A stretch of DNA of 64,000 nt from Cyclobacterium roseum (GTDB lineage Bacteria > Bacteroidota > Bacteroidia > Cytophagales > Cyclobacteriaceae), in NCBI RefSeq assembly GCF_010119225.1, contig NZ_WNKF01000013.1, positions 1-64,000 of the forward strand, given 5' to 3'. The notes beneath the pieces are model-generated. The model made no database searches and was not told the origin of the DNA. It was given only the letters and a program-made list of their open reading frames with translations. Positions within the stretch are counted from its first letter, which is position 1, and each line of letters starts with the position of its first letter. The translations under genes and the position numbers were made by a program. This document shows, piece after piece, positions 60,794 through 64,000 of the stretch.

Positions 60794-60959
60794 TTACGGT
60801 GTTTTGATAAAAAAGGGATTGGGTTTGTCAGCAAATTCTTCGCCAGTCACCTGTGCAGAAAGATAGTCAACCTTCTTGTCGATGGTTTTTCTAAACCGCT
60901 CAAAAGAAACAGGCTTTATCAGGTAATCATTCACATCCAGCGCAAACCCATTTACCACC
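60794..60959 (-). pseudogene. Fragment of a LytTR-family response regulator
   Basis: The minus strand reads NGFALDVNDYLIKPVSFERF, RKTIDKKVDYLSAQ and ends PNPFFIKTP at a stop. It matches the receiver end of LytTR regulators (FALDVLDYLLKPVSFERF..AV.K..) and the start of the linker that normally leads to FIK.... The phospho-acceptor half and the DNA-binding domain are missing. An in-frame stop lies just upstream. Confidence 0.65.
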
Positions 60960-60965
60960 TATTCC

Positions 60966-61574
60966 TCATACGCAATCAGAAAACAGCTCCTCCAAATTTA
61001 ATACAAATCCCTCAACAGCTTTTGAAGACACCATGTCTCCATGGGTAAAAATCTTCGATGCATCATACCGTCCGTTGATTAAGGTATACACCAATAAAGT
61101 GCACTCATTCGGATGTATCACCCAATATTCCTTGACACCCGATTCTTCATATACCTCATATTTATGTTGCAGCTCCTTCTTGTTATTGCCTGGAGATAGG
61201 ACTTCGACTACTAAATCCGGCGCACCTAGGCAACCGGCCTCGTCGATTTTGCGAGCATCACAAATCACGCAAATGTCCGGTTGCACTACTGTATCAATAT
61301 CTTCGTTTCGTTTTGATTTTAGCGGAAGCCGGACATCAACCGGAGCAATGAATACCTCACACTTTTTACCTCTTAGATAATTAGAGAACTCCACAAAAAC
61401 GTTCCCGGCAACCCGTTGGTGGATTACCCGAGGTGCAGCGGCTTGTCTGAATACCTTACCGCGAATCAACTCCACCATTTCATCTATCTGCCAGGTCAGG
61501 TAGTCAGCATAGGTGTATCTTCCATATTCGGAAAATGGCTCTTCAACTTTGTTGGGAGTATCATGATCATTCAT
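60966..61574 (-). CDS. Uma2-family (DUF820) putative endonuclease, 202 aa
   Basis: The protein has the PD-(D/E)XK-like core of the Uma2 family: VQPDICVICDARKID, then APDLVVEVLSPGNNKKELQH, KYEVYEESGVKEYWVI and a final LEELF. Start signature YADYLTWQID...ELIRGKV is also typical. The Asp/Glu/Lys set suggests a metal-dependent nuclease, but the biological role of Uma2 proteins is unproven. Its start overlaps the stop of the 68-codon upstream gene (ATGA), so the two form a coupled pair, resembling a TA-type or mobile pair. Confidence 0.8.
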   Translation of the reverse strand: MNDHDTPNKVEEPFSEYGRYTYADYLTWQIDEMVELIRGKVFRQAAAPRVIHQRVAGNVFVEFSNYLRGKKCEVFIAPVDVRLPLKSKRNEDIDTVVQPDICVICDARKIDEAGCLGAPDLVVEVLSPGNNKKELQHKYEVYEESGVKEYWVIHPNECTLLVYTLINGRYDASKIFTHGDMVSSKAVEGFVLNLEELFSDCV

Positions 61575-61777
61575 CGTTTAAAAATGCGTAACTCATTTAG
61601 TTGTTGGTCAACCTCGCCGATAGGTTGTTTGGACATGGCTCCCTTGTATCGGCCCCAGTCTGTAGCATCCTTTTTACCAGCCTTTTCTTTCCTTATTCGA
61701 ATCAATTTAAGCAATTCTAAATCCTGTAAAAGATGGATGGCCTTTTCGTTGATAATATCAATAGTGATCGATTTCAT
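61571..61777 (-). CDS. Small partner protein of Uma2, 68 aa
   Basis: The sequence starts MKSITIDIINEKAIHLLQDL, ELLKLIRIRK, a beta strand and helix, followed by a basic linker with DWGRYKGAMSKQPIGEVDQQ, LNELR. The pattern (short strand, amphipathic helix, GxMSxxP) matches small antitoxin-like proteins that precede a toxin or nuclease gene in Bacteroidota. Overlap with the Uma2 start (ATGA) indicates translational coupling. Regulation may use the imperfect palindrome at 61793-61818. Antitoxin function is inference. Confidence 0.6.
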   Translation of the reverse strand: MKSITIDIINEKAIHLLQDLELLKLIRIRKEKAGKKDATDWGRYKGAMSKQPIGEVDQQLNELRIFKR

Positions 61778-61792
61778 TTCTCAATTATTTAG

Positions 61793-61818
61793 TGACAAAA
61801 ACCTGTATGGTTTTGTGA
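61793..61818 (-). promoter_or_regulatory. Imperfect palindrome upstream of the Uma2 pair
   Basis: TGACAAAAACC and GGTTTTGTGA arms flank TGTAT. The site lies 16 bases before the start of the small partner gene and could be its operator. Confidence 0.35.
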
Positions 61819-62087
61819 TAACGCTGAGCTACGCTTCATTCTCCGAAAGTTATAAAAAGGAACGATAAGAAACCTGAAATAAAGGCTTTTAACAAAAATA
61901 TGGTTTCTATTTATACGAAACAAATGCTAAAGGTGTTGTTTGCTAGCGCCTATTTGCTTGTCTTTTAACCAAGAAATACGATTCAAAAAAAGTTTGATAC
62001 AGAGAAAAAATACACTCACTTGGGTGTAATTTGCAATTTCACCTTTCTATCGCCCTGATTTTATGTGTTTTCAATCCTGATCACGAT
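61819..62087. other. Divergence-free intergenic stretch
   Basis: No gene or hairpin was recognised. It lies between the esterase gene stop and the upstream region of the Uma2 pair, all on the minus strand. Confidence 0.3.
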
Positions 62088-63062
62088 TTAGGGTTTAAGA
62101 ATATCGAGCATTGATTCACCCATAAATTTCCCAATCAGAAAATAAGATTCGGCATTTCTATTCCAGTGATAGGACTGATTGGCGGGTGAGTCTTCCGCTT
62201 TACGCCAGAAATCTCTTGTTTCCACCACTTTGACATTACCCATGAATTCCGGGAATTCTGCTACAGCCAATTGGGCCTCCATCAAGGATAAGGCCCTTGG
62301 ATGGGTTTCATTCCAGCCTGACATTCCTGTCGTGGCAATGACAAACGGAAGTTTCGGCACACCAAGGTCTTTTCGTACATCTTTGATAAACTGGATCATA
62401 TTCTCCTTGTAGGCATCATTAGCCTCTTGATTGATCCGGTCATTCCATCCCTGATGCCAGCCAAAGCCCATAATTTCATAGCCCTGACCTTCATAAGAAG
62501 GCACATAATCTTCCAAATGGCCTACAACTTCATTAACTGTTGATATCATCTGAACATAAAAGTATCCGGTATCTCCGGCAGCTAAAGGTGGTTTTGTATC
62601 CGTAAGGTCACCGGAAGGGAAAAAATCAACGGCAAGGCTTTTTCCACCCCAGGCGGTTTTTATAATCAAAACATCGCCATCGTAATGATCTCCTACAACA
62701 TGGCCAAATTGTAATTCGGGGCCTATTGTATTTTCATTGGCACCATAGCCAACGGTCAATCCACCCGTACGAATTTTTTCCTGATGGTTAAAGTAAATAA
62801 ATACATCATCCCGTATCTTCCAATCGCCTTTTTCATCTAACAGGTGCTGGTATTCTCCGTTTTCATCATTTCCAACCAGGTAGTTAAGATTTCCCCGATC
62901 TCCCTTTTCAACCTCCCCATGACCTACCATATTGGATTGTCCGGCAAGAATAAACACTTTCAGAGGGGCAGGGCCTTTTGGCGTAAATGACGTAAATAGC
63001 AAGATGGTAATTAGGACCCCTAAAAGGCCAATTCCTGGAGTATTTACCGATTTTTTTTCCAT
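62088..63062 (-). CDS. Exported SGNH esterase (sialate O-acetylesterase-like, CE6-type), 324 aa
   Basis: A membrane-spanning leader (about 10-28) is followed by the nucleophile block LKVFILAGQSNMVGHGE (Ser about 42). Block II/III features are IIKTAWGGKSLAVDF (Gly) and GFGWHQGWND, and the catalytic His is probably in SYHWNRNAESYFLIGKFMGE. This family (PF03629-type) removes acetyl groups from sialic acid, xylan or other glycans. Here it would deacetylate the same class of glycans or glycoproteins handled by the adjacent peptidases and PUL (inference). It is encoded on the opposite strand, next to an S9 peptidase. Confidence 0.82.
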   Translation of the reverse strand: MEKKSVNTPGIGLLGVLITILLFTSFTPKGPAPLKVFILAGQSNMVGHGEVEKGDRGNLNYLVGNDENGEYQHLLDEKGDWKIRDDVFIYFNHQEKIRTGGLTVGYGANENTIGPELQFGHVVGDHYDGDVLIIKTAWGGKSLAVDFFPSGDLTDTKPPLAAGDTGYFYVQMISTVNEVVGHLEDYVPSYEGQGYEIMGFGWHQGWNDRINQEANDAYKENMIQFIKDVRKDLGVPKLPFVIATTGMSGWNETHPRALSLMEAQLAVAEFPEFMGNVKVVETRDFWRKAEDSPANQSYHWNRNAESYFLIGKFMGESMLDILKP

Positions 63063-63214
63063 TATATTCAGAGGCTAAAATTAATTAAATACCTGTATTG
63101 TCAACTGATGGCTAACACATTCAGTTGCCGGATTAGGACATGTTTATCTGGTAGATTAAATTCCTGAAGTAGCTTTTTTAAAATTGTGACACAGCATATT
63201 GGTCTAAATGAAGT

Positions 63215-64000
63215 TTATTGTGGCCCTGCCGGTAAATGGTTAAGCAAATACCTCACCATATAAAGCCTCAAATGCAGTGAAGTGCCTTTTCCCTCACTCA
63301 GACCGTGGTTTCGGTTGGGATAGGCCATATAGTCAAATGGCTTACCCAACTCGATCAGGCGATCCACCAATCCTTCGGTAATTTCAAGGTGGGTGTTGGT
63401 TTCACCTGTTCCGTGAATGATCAGAAGATCCCCCTTTAATCCTTCTGCGAAGTTTATTGGTGCCGATTTGCGGTAGCCTTCAGGATTCACCTCAGGAGTT
63501 TTCATGTATATCTCCTGAAACCAGGCATTGTAAAGGTGTGGTTGTGGCTTAGGGGCAACAGCGATTCCCACATCATATACGTCCGGTTTACGAAACATGG
63601 CGTTTAGGGTATTTGACCCGCCGCCGCTCCATCCCCAGATCCCTACCCGGCTAAGGTCAACATAGGACCTGTTTCGCCCAAGCTCCTGTAATGCTGCTGC
63701 CTGCTCATCCGTTGACAGGGGACCTAAACTTCCGGCTACCGCCCGGCGCCATGCTGCTCCTTTTGGGGATGGGGTTCCCCGGTTGTCAAATGACACTACC
63801 AAATATCCCAGATCGGCGATAACACGGTGATATTCAGTCATGGCATGTCCCCAGGAATCCATTACAGTTTGCCCGTGAGGTTCTCCGTATACGTAAACAA
63901 ACACAGGGTATTTTTCAGCCGAATCAAAATCGGAAGGCTTGATCATCCAGGCGTCCATAACCACCCCATTGCCTATATCAAGGCTAAAAAACTCTTTTGG
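63215..64000 (-). CDS. S9-family (DPP-IV-like) peptidase, C-terminal part; 5' end beyond the window
   Basis: The frame stays open to the window edge (PKEFFSLDIGNGVVMDAWMI), so at least 261 codons are visible and the propeller domain lies outside. Catalytic features are nucleophile Ser in GIWGWSGGGSNTLNA, His in YPNRNHGLSEG and the acid loop LLIIHGTGETNTHLE. In DPP-IV-type enzymes this loop is HGTADDN, with the first Asp catalytic; here Glu replaces it. DPP-IV-like peptidases release dipeptides from N termini. The gene closes the peptidase block. Confidence 0.85.
   Translation of the reverse strand, partial: PKEFFSLDIGNGVVMDAWMIKPSDFDSAEKYPVFVYVYGEPHGQTVMDSWGHAMTEYHRVIADLGYLVVSFDNRGTPSPKGAAWRRAVAGSLGPLSTDEQAAALQELGRNRSYVDLSRVGIWGWSGGGSNTLNAMFRKPDVYDVGIAVAPKPQPHLYNAWFQEIYMKTPEVNPEGYRKSAPINFAEGLKGDLLIIHGTGETNTHLEITEGLVDRLIELGKPFDYMAYPNRNHGLSEGKGTSLHLRLYMVRYLLNHLPAGPQ

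Overview
The window looks like chromosome from a member of the Bacteroidota, most likely a marine or algal-associated Cytophagales/Cyclobacteriaceae-type organism (inference). It carries a SusC/SusD pair, several FGly-type sulfatases, a protein ending in a type IX secretion sorting domain, many Bacteroidota-type lipoproteins and -7 boxes of the form TAnnTTTG. No rRNA, tRNA or CRISPR array was found.

1-14.6 kb is accessory DNA. It starts with the end of an IS21-like element, then two small helix-turn-helix genes and a tyrosine recombinase. A dense set of toxin-antitoxin (TA) genes in different states follows: an intact HTH antitoxin with a broken PIN toxin, a DUF6577 fragment, an intact ParS/RES pair with a visible operator, a second decayed HTH-PIN pair, an orphan DUF433 gene and a Fic protein. 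A large secreted beta-helix enzyme (7.5-10.2 kb) sits inside it. The hydrolase and Fic genes at 11.5-14.3 kb are bounded by attC-like foldback sequences and may be gene cassettes.

14.6-32.6 kb holds a four-part lipoprotein (DUF1080, SGNH-like, PVC-type propeller, cytochrome c), a single-domain response regulator, a homologue of LCIB/theta-type carbonic anhydrases, a class V aminotransferase-fold protein, a 300-bp direct duplication built of REP-like units, a 1195-residue glycosidase with two discoidin-like domains, and another region of decayed genes and repeats.

32.6-49.1 kb is a polysaccharide utilisation locus: GH2 enzyme, two complete sulfatases plus one truncated, a TSUP-family permease, a GH78 rhamnosidase and SusC/SusD. 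Three of its transcription units (permease, truncated sulfatase + GH78, SusCD) share a 63-bp bipartite upstream element with identical internal spacing. This is the strongest new regulatory signal in the window. The gene set suggests a sulfated, rhamnose-containing glycan (inference).

50.6-64 kb is a run of exported peptidases (M24, M1, M60-like, an HExxH gluzincin, S10, and an S9 cut by the window edge) with a sialate O-acetylesterase-like SGNH protein, a sulfatase C-terminal fragment, a LytTR regulator fragment and a Uma2 nuclease pair. Many remnants across the window look like products of internal deletion, so the flanks appear to have been trimmed repeatedly around working catabolic genes.
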